NCBI GenBank assembly: GCA_024195585.1
Contig: SWBL01000220.1
Location: 1-64,000, forward strand
Direction: 5' to 3'
DNA length: 64,000 nt
Source: Aureobasidium sp. EXF-3400
Lineage: Eukaryota; Ascomycota; Dothideomycetes; Dothideales; Saccotheciaceae
Shown: piece after piece, positions 1 through 10,530 of the stretch
Layout: each line of letters opens with the position of its first letter
Position numbering within the stretch: the stretch's first letter is position 1
Program-made: the position numbers and the translations under genes
The notes under the pieces: generated by a model
Told to the model about the DNA's origin: nothing
The model's input: the letters and a program-made list of their open reading frames with translations, nothing else
Database searches by the model: none

Positions 1-589
1 GTCCTCCTTCTTGTCCTCACCCTCGACACCCTTCTGCATGCTCTGGTAGCTCTCGGCGAGCTTGCGGAGGGAAGCGAGCGAGTCGGGGCCAAGCTGGTTG
101 AGAATGCCGGGGACGAGCTCGGTCAGCTCCTTGTCCTCACCGTTACCGTAGATGGCGAAGGTGTTGGAGGGAATGGCGGCGTGGACTATGGTGGGCACGT
201 GTCAATACTCGAGATTGGCGGCGATGAGGGGCTCGGTTATAGCAACTCACCCTTGGGGGCGGCGAAGTGGATGACGTTGCCGTCCGACTTGAACATGTTG
301 ACCTCCTCAATGGCAGGGATGGGCTGGACGTTCATCTTCTTGAGGGCGGCCTGGAGCTTCTTGTCGTCACCACCACCGGATCTGTTGACCTTCTTGACCT
401 TTCTTCTGGGAGTACCCTTTCCGCTGTTTATCGTGTTACATCAGTCTCTGCGCGCATTTCCAGCCAATTTCCAAGGATGTAGAGCTTACCCTGCGACATG
501 AGTTAGCAGGGCACTCTTTTCACGAATTGGCGAAGGTTCATACCGATGCGCACGGCATTTTGAAGACGCTGGAGCTTTGCTTGATCCAT
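1..589 (-). CDS. EGD1: Nascent polypeptide-associated complex subunit beta (NAC-beta/BTF3), 3' end cut by window
   Basis: NAC-beta pairs with NAC-alpha on the ribosome near the exit tunnel and shields nascent chains in the cytosol. The translation starts [20 protein letters not shown] and continues PRRKVKKV, the basic ribosome-binding motif of the family. The NAC domain follows ([20 protein letters not shown], then [20 protein letters not shown]). The start is the ATG at 589-587. Exons read 589-544, a single base at 490, 423-251 and 185-1. The introns are 543-491, 489-424 and 250-186. Without the one-base exon the frame is lost, and with it the family motif [11 protein letters not shown] is restored exactly. 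About 130 residues are visible of roughly 160 expected, so the acidic C-terminus lies outside the window. The identification is very secure; the micro-exon is inferred from frame and splice signals only. Confidence 0.95.
490..490 (-). other. EGD1: Candidate single-nucleotide exon of EGD1
   Basis: Reading the minus strand, the acceptor CAG ends at 491, one G lies at 490, and a strong donor GTAAGC starts at 489. The flanking introns (53 and 66 nt) each have normal lengths, a branch-like CTAAC (upstream intron) or CTGAT/GTAAC (downstream intron), and AG acceptors. Joining ATCG + G + CGGAAAG gives Ile-Gly-Gly-Lys, as in other NAC-beta proteins. Skipping the base gives a frameshift, and reading on into the second intron gives an immediate TAA. 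Confidence 0.7.
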
Positions 590-2132
590 AACTGCGGTAG
601 AGTATCTGTCCGGAGAGCGACTTGTCAGGATCCAGAGAAAAGAGCGGCGACAGGCGGGACTCACGTGAGGAGGGACAGAGAGTGGGATTGGTGGTATTCA
701 GCAATTGGGCCTCGTTGTCGTTGTCTTGTCTCAATCGCTGCTCTCTGCTTCAACTTGGCCCGTGCCCTTCTTCTTACACTTATTCGAGCGTGTGGGCGTC
801 TCGGCTAACACTGAATTCTTGATACGTCAGTCCATCACCACCTCTACTTGAACAGCACACGTCTGCTTCCTCTTCACTCGTAGTACCCTGTAGGCACTCA
901 GCATCTTCTTGCGCATATATCTTCATCAGACTGCCTTGCCGCCGTTTCGCGCCATCACTCGAGCTAAAATCAGTCTTGACATACTGCCAAGCAAATCGAC
1001 CATGACAGGGTGGTATGCGCGACAAGATGTTAAGAAGCATCTTTTCTATGCTACAACCCATTCACTGTTCCTACGAGACACAAATATCTCTGGCATGCTC
1101 TAAAGACTCTCCAGCATCGATCCTTGTTCTCGGTATATGGCCAATTCTTTGTGGTGGGAGTCTAGGACGAATTTCTTTTGGAAGCTCGAATGAATAATTG
1201 ACACAGTGAAATTTCAACACATGGATGTAGTCCCGAGCATGCAGAACAGGTGACCAGAGTCAATCGAACCATGACATGTTACACAACCAGCAAGACGGAC
1301 AAGAGTTCCGATCACACCTCCCTCGTTCATCACATCCTGCCAAATTACTCAGGTCCGATGTTGCTCATCGCTGATGAGTTGGGCAGCGCGTCACTGCTAC
1401 TTCTGTTCAGATGACACTCTGCATCAATACGGGATTTGAGCTGCGCGTCCATCACCGAGCTAGTATACGGACGGTTCTGTCATCCTTGCAAGAGTGTGCA
1501 GATGACTCTAATCATGACCTATACAGTAAAGATGGCAGCCACAAGCGATGGAGGACGGTGTGGCTGGTGTAAGTATGACATAGTTCGAGTGGCGGTGCGT
1601 CTAATTTCCGCTAGCACCTGTCAAAAGTACTGTAGATCTTCCAAGTTTCCAGCCTCCGTCCCTGATTTTGTATCTTCTTTCAAACAAGACGACCGTTTGT
1701 TGCAGCATGTTGGGAGCCGCATCAAGTCTAATGCCGCAGAGCTTGCATGGCGCTTTGGGCTCATGAGGTAAGGGTCAGACCAGCATCGTGTAGATTATTA
1801 CCGAATCGAGAGCAGACCTATAAAATGCCCTATGGCATCCATGGCATCGCACCCATCGGATGCCTTGGTTGCTGGGCAGCTAAGGAAATTTCCTGCTTTC
1901 CTGATATTAAGGATGAAAAAAAGTGTGTGTGATATCATGGTCACACCGTGCGTGCAGCATTAAGATATAAGTGCTCCTGCTGTTTCACGTCCCACAACAT
2001 TCATCATCAACACCTTTTCACATTCCTTGCGTACTCGCAAAAACATTAAACACCTCTCATCCGACTTGTCCATTTCGGCACACCTTTCTCGAACAATCCA
2101 CACACACAAAGCACACTCTCACACATATCACA
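590..2132. other. Long intergenic region, no supported gene
   Basis: This stretch separates the divergent EGD1 and microprotein genes and should hold both promoters. A TATAAAA sequence lies at 1819-1825 and a GATATAAG at 1964-1971. The last 150 bases before 2133 are a CA/CT-rich leader typical of strongly expressed fungal genes. The open frames here are short or lack an ATG, and none resembles a known protein. No tRNA-like B box was found. Confidence 0.5.
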
Positions 2133-2383
2133 ATGGGTGCTGTCGTATCTTGCGTATGTCTTCTTGCTCTGCTCTGGTACACAAATATCAGTGACTAATC
2201 CAACTCCAGATCACCTCGGTGTTCCGCGCCATCGGCGCTGCCTTGATGGCTGTCGTCAACGGAATTGGTGCCATCCTCAAGGCCATCATCAACGGAATCG
2301 TCGCCGTCTTCGACATCATCATCTCTTGCCTTACCTGCGGTAGAGGTGGTGGCCGCCGTCACAAGACAACAAGTGCGGTCTAG
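2133..2383 (+). CDS. Conserved fungal hydrophobic microprotein (64 aa)
   Basis: Two exons (2133-2153 and 2210-2383) flank a 56-nt intron with GTATGT donor, ACTAATC branch region and CCAG acceptor. They encode 64 residues starting MGAVVSC and containing FRAIGAALMAVVNGIGAI, then a second hydrophobic stretch ending DIIISCLTCGR and a short basic tail. Gly2 followed by Ser6 and Cys7 would suit N-myristoylation plus palmitoylation, and the middle forms one long hydrophobic/amphipathic helix. I recall uncharacterised proteins of this size and sequence pattern in many ascomycetes; the function is unknown to me. The upstream CA-rich leader and TATA-like elements suggest high or induced expression. Membrane peripheral location is an inference from the sequence. 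Confidence 0.85.
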
Positions 2384-2872
2384 TGAGCGGGAGCGAGCAC
2401 GAAAGCAGACCGAGAACCGACAAAGATCTTTCCTGACATCGAATCGACATCGACGACAAACATGACGCCGACCAGTCCATCGATCAATCTCGGACCATCA
2501 TGACGGTCTCTCACTACTTTCCACACGGCTCAGCGGCACATCGCTCGCTCCCGCAGCCCTCGATTCATCATCCTTCTTTCGGCATTCACGACCAGTCATG
2601 GATACACCAAGAACGACACGAATCACATCAGTTACGATCAGACAAGGGGACGCATTGATACCCATTAATTCAGCGAGTTGAAGTTTTATACCCCTAATGA
2701 CAATAATTCAAGTTCAAGTTCAAGCTATATCTGTTTCCATCCTTCATCCTGTACCGTCAAACCGGAATTCCCAAGCATATGCAAATAACCCCCCAGGATC
2801 GTATAGTGTGGATGCCCAGCATACAACGCCGGCGCCATATGCAGAAAAGAGCCTATCTTACCCGCGAAACAT
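2384..2872. other. Convergent 3' regions; short TTCAAG repeat
   Basis: This gap lies between the ends of the microprotein gene (plus) and the orphan gene (minus). It holds three tandem TTCAAG units at 2707-2724 and otherwise nothing I can assign. Confidence 0.4.
2707..2724. repeat. Three tandem TTCAAG hexamers
   Basis: TTCAAG occurs three times in a row in non-coding DNA. It is a small simple repeat of no evident function. Confidence 0.8.
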
Positions 2873-3748
2873 TTAAGGCTGGCTCGTCCTCATCGTCCTC
2901 GTTTCTAGGTAAGCCAACGAGAGAACTCTGGCCTTGCTGGCAAAGTCGTTAGCTCCGCTATCTTCAGCCAACCGCACCAAGTCCAGCCTGTCGAGATGAC
3001 GAAACGCATTATCGTGGTACAATCCACTGGCAGTGAACTTGTTGCACAGACTGTTCATGTGTGAGCTAACTCTATCGCGAGGCGCATAAAGAAAGACAAC
3101 TTACAAGTCCTTGGAGAGGTAGTCGGCAAGGTACAACACGCATCCCATGCCAAAGCGCTTACAAAGGGAGTCCAGATTCTTGCCCATTCGATACTGCTCA
3201 ATCACATCGCACTGAGGCAAAAGCTTCTTGACTTGGTCCTTCATAGGATCGGACAATCTGTTTCCAGAGGTGCGTGGAAACTCATTCCTGACGAAGTCGT
3301 ACAGGGCCAGAGCGACGAAGAGCTCGCGCAATCGTTGGACACTCTGTTGCTGGGCGCTTCTGCTAGCCGACATGCAGCTGTCATGGATGGTAGCGCCAGA
3401 GTAAGAAGTAACAAAGCGCTGAGGACCTGATTTCAGGAGGTCCAGGTAGACTTCATTGAGTTCGAGATGCTTGCAGCGATGGAAAGCCTTCCAGGGATCG
3501 TTGGATGCTGGTGCTGATCGGGTGGAAGGTGCGGGTGAGGGTGAGACCTGTGGTCGAATGAAGTGGTCTCCGAGTTGACACAGTCGCTCCGTCTGATCTG
3601 GAGTTAAAGTCCATGAAGCCAGGATGACCTGCAGCTCGGAGGGTTTCAACGCAGACAGTTGGTCGAGGAAATTGGCAAAGTCAGAAAAAGTTATCGTCAT
3701 GATGAAGGTGATGACGAGAGTGTTTGTTGATGTGGAACTGATTGACAT
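2873..3748 (-). CDS. Hypothetical protein, 273 aa
   Basis: I do not recognise this protein. Two exons, 3748-3105 and 3050-2873, are joined across a 54-nt GTAAGT...ACAG intron that keeps the frame (KDF-LCNKF). The first ATG gives MSISSTSTNT; the later Met before TITFSDFANFLDQL could be the true start. The N-terminal part is Ser/Thr/Pro-rich and the remainder is mostly helical with scattered Cys residues. No signal peptide, membrane span or catalytic motif is visible. The end is MRTSQP. It could be a lineage-specific gene. Splice signals and coding-like composition support it being real, without any functional clue. Confidence 0.6.
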
Positions 3749-4264
3749 GGTACAAGAGAATATTTAAGAAGACGGATTGATGGACTGAGGATCAAGGTCT
3801 CATAGCTTTTGTCAGGTACCAAATCATGTCTCGAGTCGAAGATATGTGTTGTCTCAATCTCAGTGGGAGCAAAACACGATAGCATACAATCTGAAGCACA
3901 CACGAGGTAAGTCAAGACTTGGAGACACGTATTGCAACCATTCGGGTACGGCGTGTCTCGCTTGATATAGAGTCGGATAGTTTAAGACAACTATGAGGCT
4001 TCAAGACACAAAGCACGCTGAATCATGGTGAAAAAAGTTTAGACGACTTGACGAGTGAGCTCAAGACGTTAAAGACATAACCTCAGATGAAGATGATCAG
4101 GAGTGACTTGAATGAGGACTTGTGAGACTCGATTGACAAAGGTTGAGGAAGGAGGAAGTCAGACGCCAAGCCACTTTAGAGCCCGACGCGTGAAACGCGT
4201 CACCCACCGACATCAGTAGCTTGCTCTTTTGATACAGTGCAGAGAAGTGCAAGCGACAGACAAA
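3749..4264. other. Divergent promoter region of the orphan gene and POL32
   Basis: This 516-bp gap lies between two divergent start codons. The POL32-proximal part holds two MluI cell-cycle boxes, annotated separately. No RNA gene or further reading frame is supported. Confidence 0.5.
4186..4200 (+). promoter_or_regulatory. Two MluI cell-cycle boxes (ACGCGT) upstream of POL32
   Basis: ACGCGT occurs at 4186-4191 and again at 4195-4200, with three bases between copies, ending 64 bp before the POL32 start codon. ACGCGT is the binding site of the MBF (Mbp1/Res-Swi6) G1/S factor in ascomycetes, which drives replication genes. The match is exact and duplicated, so G1/S control of POL32 is a strong inference. 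Confidence 0.75.
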
Positions 4265-5993
4265 ATGGCGAATGATTACGTCGAGTACCTCTCGGCAAAC
4301 GTGTTGAATGATGGCCAGACGGCAAGTCAAGCTACAATGATCCGTCAACAACTGCATGCTAACCTCTGAGCAACAGGTCAGCTACCGGACCTTGAGTCGA
4401 GCACTCCGGGTGCACGCAAACCGAGCCAAACAGATGCTCTACGACTTTCACCAAACCCAGAACAAAAAGACCCCCAACTCGTTACATGCCACATACCTCA
4501 TCACCGGAATACAATCTCTCTCGCCCCCACAACCAGAAGACCACGTCCTCGATCAATCCAGTCCTGCACATCAAGAGCCCACATCCTACCAGGCAACATC
4601 ATTGCTCTTGGTAGATCAAGACAATCTAGACAGTCAGTCGATTCCACCCGGTGCCCATAGAGGATATCTTTTTTGCTGACCCTTTCGTCATGCAGCCGCA
4701 AAGTCCACCTTCGACCAGCTTTTGTCAATACATGTCTACAGCGTCCAGCCTGGCAAGATCAATGTACATTAATCGCTTGTCTCTCGCTTCGAGGATCAGC
4801 TGCTGACTCCATCTAGGACCTGCATGTCTTGACAGAGTGCAACAGAGCCATCCTGGCTGCAGCTCTTGATGAGGACCTGCTCGATACCTACAAGCAATGT
4901 GGTATCATCCAGAACTCCCAAGCCAAGGTGAGAATCCTCGTCCACTCCATCAAATCAACAGACTCAATCACTGACATACCACCACCTAGCGTCGCCCCAT
5001 GCGTGCTCAACACCACCAGAAGCAACCGCCAGCACAGAATGCTGCTCCTTCAAACCTCGACACAAAGCCTGCCAAATCCATGTTCGCATCTACCAAGTCT
5101 GCTGCCAAACCCCCCTCCAAGAACACGACGACTTCGGCCAAATCCACTCCAGATTCATCACAGGCTTCCACACAAACTTCTGCCAAGCCTGCTACAACAA
5201 AGGCTGTACCTCTCAAGCGCGAAGGCTCAAGTTTGTTCAAAGCCTTTGCCAAAGCCAAGCCGAAGACACAGAGCCAGGTGACCGAAAGCTCCGCCGAACC
5301 TTCGCCTGGAGTAGATCCGGTCGCAAACGAAGATGGTCAGAATTATTCAAAGCAGCTACCGAACAAAGGGCTGACGAACACAATAGATGCTATGAATGGT
5401 TTGTCGGACGAAGAAGCTGACGATGAAGATACTGCCATGCTTGACGATGGTGCAATCACTGAAACAGGAGGCAAATCAAAGAAGGAGAGGGAAGATGAGT
5501 TGCGCCGTATGATGGACATGGAAGGTATGAAGCATTTCGATTTCACCTCGTTCTTTTATTTGCTCGCAGACTGACTCATTATCATCTAGATGAACCAATG
5601 GCCGATGCACCAATCCAGACCCCTACAGCAGAAGCCTCGGAAGCTGCAGAGGATGAACCTGATTCCAAACCAGAAACACAAACGAAACAGGAACCCGAAG
5701 AGACTGTCACCGTAACTGATGGCCGCCGGCGTGGCAGAAGAAGAGTGATGAAGAAGAAGACCGTTCAAGACGAAGAGGGCTACCTTGGTATGTTCTAGAG
5801 TTCCAACACCAGAATCGATCTTGGGCTGACAAAATTTGTAGTAACACGGGAAGAAGCTGCCTGGGAGTCTTTCTCGGAAGAGGAGCCTGCGCCCAAGAAA
5901 GCGAAGGTCTCGGTCGCCCCACCCGCTGCGAAGACCAAGAAGGCTGCTCCAAAAGGACAGGGAAACATCATGTCTTTCTTCTCCAAGAAATGA
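4265..5993 (+). CDS. POL32: DNA polymerase delta subunit 3 (Pol32/Cdc27)
   Basis: Pol32 is the small subunit that ties DNA polymerase delta to PCNA and also serves translesion and break-induced synthesis. Seven exons join in frame (4265-4321, 4377-4632, 4696-4763, 4817-4927, 4990-5524, 5590-5787, 5842-5993) to give 458 residues. The N-terminal domain (DYVEYLSANVLNDGQ, then VSYRTLSRALRVHANRAKQM and DQLLSIHVYSVQPGKINDLH) matches the family. The middle is low-complexity Lys/Ser/Thr/Pro. The protein ends QGNIMSFFSKK, a PCNA-interacting PIP box at residues 448-458. The first intron (4322-4376) starts GC instead of GT. Two MluI boxes lie just upstream. The assignment is confident from both ends of the protein. 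Confidence 0.93.
4322..4376 (+). other. POL32: GC-AG intron in POL32
   Basis: The 55-nt intron begins GCAAGT and ends CAACAG, with a GCTAAC branch point 18 nt before the acceptor. Splicing joins DGQT to VSYRTL in frame and removes a stop codon. GC donors are a known minor class. The rest of the donor fits U1 pairing well. Confidence 0.8.
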
Positions 5994-6723
5994 GCTACGT
6001 GAGACAGTACTTGAGTGAATGGGATTCGCCTAACCACATCATATACATTAGTTAGACATGGATTCGTTGTATAACACTTCTTTGACGCCATGTGTAATGC
6101 GACATGTCTTTACAACCACCTCAAGAGTGCTCTCGAGGTTATTGTCATCGACATTGACTTGAGGTCACAGTGGAGAAACGTAGGCTGAAACTTGATCGCA
6201 TTGTGATTATCTACTTTTGAACTCCAGCCATAATATCCCATACTCGGTACAAGCAAACTCTCAATCAATCTCGCCTCTCTAGCAAATGTTGTGCAATGAT
6301 TCATATCTCGTTCAACAAGCACCTCGTTAATTACTTATGACACCCGAAAGAAAACAAAAGAAAAAAGAAAAAAGAAGGCACAAACAAAAAGAGACAGACA
6401 GCAATGGCAATGGTTGGTCAAAGGAAGATGTAAGACCGGCAAAGACCGGTATCAAAAGCTGTGTGCATGCAGTATGTGATACTGCCTTGGTGCCGATGCG
6501 ATTACAAGGCGAAGGAGATGTTGAGAATGGCCGGTGAGCTCCGGAACAGCAGAGTAGCAAGACGTCATGAGCGTGCGGAAGAGATGCTGTGTATGTGTGT
6601 CGTGTCGGAACATGCTGCAAGATAAGAAAGTGACAAAGTTGTGCTGCGAAGTCCGCAACCCTTCAAGGCAAGAGAGGTTCGTTGGATCATCATCGTCAGT
6701 GGTCGTCATGGGAAAGTGATGAA
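5994..6723. other. Convergent 3' regions of POL32 and the RRM gene
   Basis: This 730-bp gap lies between two gene ends. It holds a purine-rich stretch near 6345-6400 and presumably both polyadenylation regions. The frames present are short and I support no gene here. Confidence 0.5.
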
Positions 6724-8670
6724 TCAAGAGATCTGATCATCCGAGGTGGTCGACTCAACAGCACTCTGGTCGCCACGAGCGATTGCAGGCGAAGAGTTGT
6801 GGGCCGACTTGGAATCAACAGCAAGATCACTGCGAGCAGGAGGCTGGTTCTCCGAGTTGGCGCCTCCGTTGGCACCTCCGTTGGCCTGGGCAGTAGGGTA
6901 CTGCATGTTGTTACCGTAGGGCATAGGACCAAGAGGAATACGGCCGGACGGGTTGCGGAGAGCGGACTGAGACCAGCGCGGGTTCTGGACAGGCACACTA
7001 TGACGAACGTGTTAGCTGATGGCTTGGATGAGTCTTGTCAACAAACTGACCTGGTCGTCATGTACGTCTCAAACTCGTTGTTGGAGGCGTATGAGCCGCG
7101 GCTGGAAGAGTAACCAGCCTTGTGGGCCTGTGTAGCATACTCGTACTCGGCGGAGCGGAATTGACGGGCGGCGGCCGTCTGCTGCTTGAGCTGCTTCTGC
7201 TCCTGAGTGTCGGCGAAGCGAATCTGGATTGTGTACTCTTCGCCGCCAACGTTGACCTTGTAGTTGTTGAACTTCTTGATGACTTCCTCGCAGACCGTTC
7301 TGGACTCGAAACTGGAAAGGAGGTCAGGCCGAGCTCAGAGGTGGGAGGAGCAGAACAACTTACCGAGCAAAGCCGACTCCACGACAAGTACCGTTCTTGT
7401 CACGGAGGATTCTGGCCGAGCAGACCTTGTGAGGAGTGAAGACAGATGCAAGCTCGTGCTCGTTCAGAGACTTGGGCAGATTGGAAACGTAGAGGTTGGT
7501 GTTACCCTCATCAGCGAAGGTCTTGAGCTTGGAGTAGAAAGATTCCTGCCATGGTGGTCAGTGGAAGTCCTCAACTCACGAACACTCCAGCAAGAAGAAA
7601 CGTACTCTGGCAAAGCTAACTTCATAGCCCAGGTAGTGGAAACCGCGGATGCAGTTCTCGGCATCTTCGTAGTTGTGGTACTTGACGAAGCCAAAGCTAT
7701 GAGCATCAGTGTCAGTACGGTTTAATGGACAAGAAGGACGTTGTTAGACTTACCCTTTGCAAAGGCCGGTCGAGTGATCGATGATGGACTTGGAGCTGCG
7801 GATGTCACCAAAGCGCTTGCCCCAGCCTTCGAGCATCTCATCGGTGGTTTCGGGATGAAGGCCACGGATGTAGACGTTGGTCTCACCGCGGATGTTCTCC
7901 AGAGCCCTATCAAGAGGCTTCAACGGAGAGCTGGGAGCTGGGATGGCCTGAGGGATAGGAGGCTCCTTGCTCACAAGCATGTGAAGGCTGGGGGAGATGC
8001 TGCGATGCTCAGCCATCTTGCCCACGGGCATGCCGTAAGGGGCGAGGACCTGAGTAGGCGAAGGGGAGCTCTGAGTGTACATGCCGCTTGGAGAACGGTT
8101 GACGATAGCAACGCCAGGGACCTGGTGGTAGGTGGGGTAGCCAGCGTACGAGGGTGTACCAGGAGCGTCATTCTCATTGGACGAGATGGAATCACGGCGT
8201 GGAGTGATGAGAGTTGGAACTTCGCCAGTAGTGTGACTGGGCGTCCAAGCCTGCGACATAGGGCTGTTGTCCTGCTGATGATAGCCATGGGGAATGTACT
8301 GAGCAGCCATGGGAGTGTAAAGGCCAGGGTTGTGCTGGTGAACGGCAGTAGGGTAAGAGTGAGCTCCAGGGTACATGAGATGGTTGGTGGTACCCCAAAG
8401 GCCTGCGGGCATGGGGAACTGGTGACCAGCAGCAGCCATGACGGCGGCCTTGGACTGGTTCGAGTAAGTGGCATCGTGGAGGTTCATGCCTTGAAGACCA
8501 TGAGTCAATGCCGCCATGCTGGCAGCCGTGTGGCCTTGCTGCGTACCGTAGCCGCTGTGGTAGTTGGCGTTGCTGTTGCGAGCCATGGACTGGCCATAGC
8601 CAGAGCCACGCTGACCGCCGCGGTTGTAGTTGTTGCCACGCTGGGGTTGAGTGTCGGCCATGCTTGACAT
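6724..8670 (-). CDS. Tandem-RRM RNA-binding protein of the RBMS/MSSP (fission yeast Msa1-like) type
   Basis: Five exons (8670-7754, 7696-7606, 7545-7364, 7311-7051, 6997-6724) give 574 residues. The first 260 residues are low-complexity Gly/Gln/Tyr/Pro. RRM1 starts NVYIRGLHPETTDEML at about 265 and has the RNP1 core KGFGFVKY. RRM2 starts NLYVSNLPKSLNEHELASVF, with RNP1 CRGVGFARFE. The pairing of NxYIRGL with NLYxSNLP and RILRDKNGTCRGVGFAR is characteristic of RBMS-type proteins, which bind AU-rich single strands and act in mRNA control and differentiation. The C-tail repeats ANGGANGGAN. An in-frame intron (8727-8676) just upstream suggests an additional N-terminal exon, so the true start may lie beyond 8728. 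Confidence 0.88.
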
Positions 8671-10530
8671 GCTGACTGCAATATGAGTCAGTGGTTGGAA
8701 AAACGTAAGACAGAAATGGTGGATTACCTGAGTAGACCGAACTGGGACTGATGGAAGAGTGCCTCAAGCCGGAAGGGTTGATAACAAGGTGTAATGCGTT
8801 GTATCTATCGGACAGAAGAGGTTGATGAGCACAGAAGCTATGCTATCAATGTTGCGTCGCCGCGGACAGAATGCAAGAGATGAAGAAGATGGGAGATGAT
8901 TGTCAAGAAGACTGGAGAGGAAGAAAGAGGGCGATGAGATGAGGGCGAGGAGGTCGAGGTCGAGGGAAAAGAGGAAATAGTGCAGTGCGCACTGTGCTCG
9001 GGTGTTGCAGTCTCTGGCTTGTTCTTTCCTCCCGGGCTATGTTTGTATGGATGTCTTCGAGGAAAGAGCTTCTGAAATTTGCATGTGCTTTGGCGGGGTG
9101 GCGTGAAGAAGAGAAGGAGCATAGGCTACGTTACGTACTAAAATGAGAGAGGCAGGTGGGTGTGCAAGAGCGGCGCGGATGGATTAGCATGTGAACAACC
9201 ACTCTACTACTCGATGCGTGAGAGGAAAATATCAGAACAGCGACCGACACAGGACAAGAAGAAAACGTGATAGGATGAGAAATGTATGCCAGAATCCAGG
9301 ATAGCAATGCAAAGTGCGCGAATGCGGTTCAAGTCAATGTCAGCCAAAGAAAACTTGAATGCAGGTACGGCGGGAAGGTTTGGTGTCTTTTTATCTGAAG
9401 TCTGAATGATCAGGACGAGCATCAGGGACGAGCAGTGTTTTGGATATGCAAGCCGAACCGAATGGGTGGATGCTGCTGCGAACCACCTCGAAATGTTCCG
9501 GCTACACAGGCTGCACCAACCACGCTGCACGGCACCTCTGAGCTCAATTCCTCGATTGTAGTGTGCTAAAATCTGCGGACAGGGATGGGCTTACGGACTT
9601 GCTCTCCTCGATGATTGATCTTCCCCGTGGCTCGTCACGACTTGAACCTCTGCTGCCATTGTAGCGTGAGTTCTCATATCTTCCTTCCATTGAAAAAGCA
9701 ACAGTCTGCAGAGACGACTTGGTCATAAATGGCTGGTCATGTCGTTGTTATGCAACAATCCTGAACCACACCTATACCAACCATACCAGCTCGCATGTCA
9801 ACGACCCACCGAACAACGGTTGACAATGGTGCCAAGGCAAGGGAGGATAAAACATGCTGGACTCAGCATCTTGCATCTGTTTGTCGTTCGGCATCATTTC
9901 GTGCGCAGCTGATACGGTGGACGGTCCATGGCAAAAGACTGGCCATGCAGATGTCTGTACAAAGCCGCAGGCTAAAGCAGACGAGCAGATGATTTGGAGC
10001 CGTGGTGTCACGGCTCAGGTTGCACCGAGAGGGGCCCGTTTGTCTCGAATTCGAAAGCGGGACCCACTGCCGGAAGCCCGCTGTTGCATGACAAGTCTTG
10101 TAAGAGGCACGGAATATTCTGACGAACAGCATGGTTGGAGTGGCTGGTCTTTAAGTTCTCAGAGAGCACTGCAGGAGCAGAAGACGTCAGGAGGTCCTTG
10201 CGCCGGCCGTTTCCCGCAGGTGTCTCGATAAACCTGGATCTGGATGACAGACACGAGCGAATCGACCATCTCTTTGTTGCAGCCACTGTGACTTCGGATG
10301 CGACAGGGCAACCGGGTTAGCGGGAGGGCCTGCATTTCGGGGAATTGCATCTGCATAAGCCGCCACCTGTCACGAGCTCTAACAGATGCATCACAATTAT
10401 TCTGTTGAGGATGAAGATTATGACACAGATCTATTTTATCAACTTATCCAAACCGACCATCGCTTGACCATGCAAACATGACGCGTAAAAAACAATCCAA
10501 GAGAGCATAATGGACATATGCACATTCTCC
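8671..10530. other. Long upstream region of the RRM gene
   Basis: The first 170 bp beyond 8670 hold a probable extra exon of the RRM gene (8842-8728 open on the minus strand, with intron 8727-8676). Beyond it, to about 9120, the minus strand is C/T-rich like a long fungal 5' leader. From 9120 to 10530 there are only short unsupported frames and the 3' end of the P450 reductase gene. Confidence 0.45.

Noticed and set aside
1436..1771. 111-codon plus-strand frame in the large 5' intergenic region
   Set aside because: Begins at TTG, not ATG, and shows no recognisable similarity.
7741..8667. 308-codon plus-strand frame
   Set aside because: Antisense to the first exon of the RRM gene, whose RRM and splice pattern are clear; the product is low-complexity.
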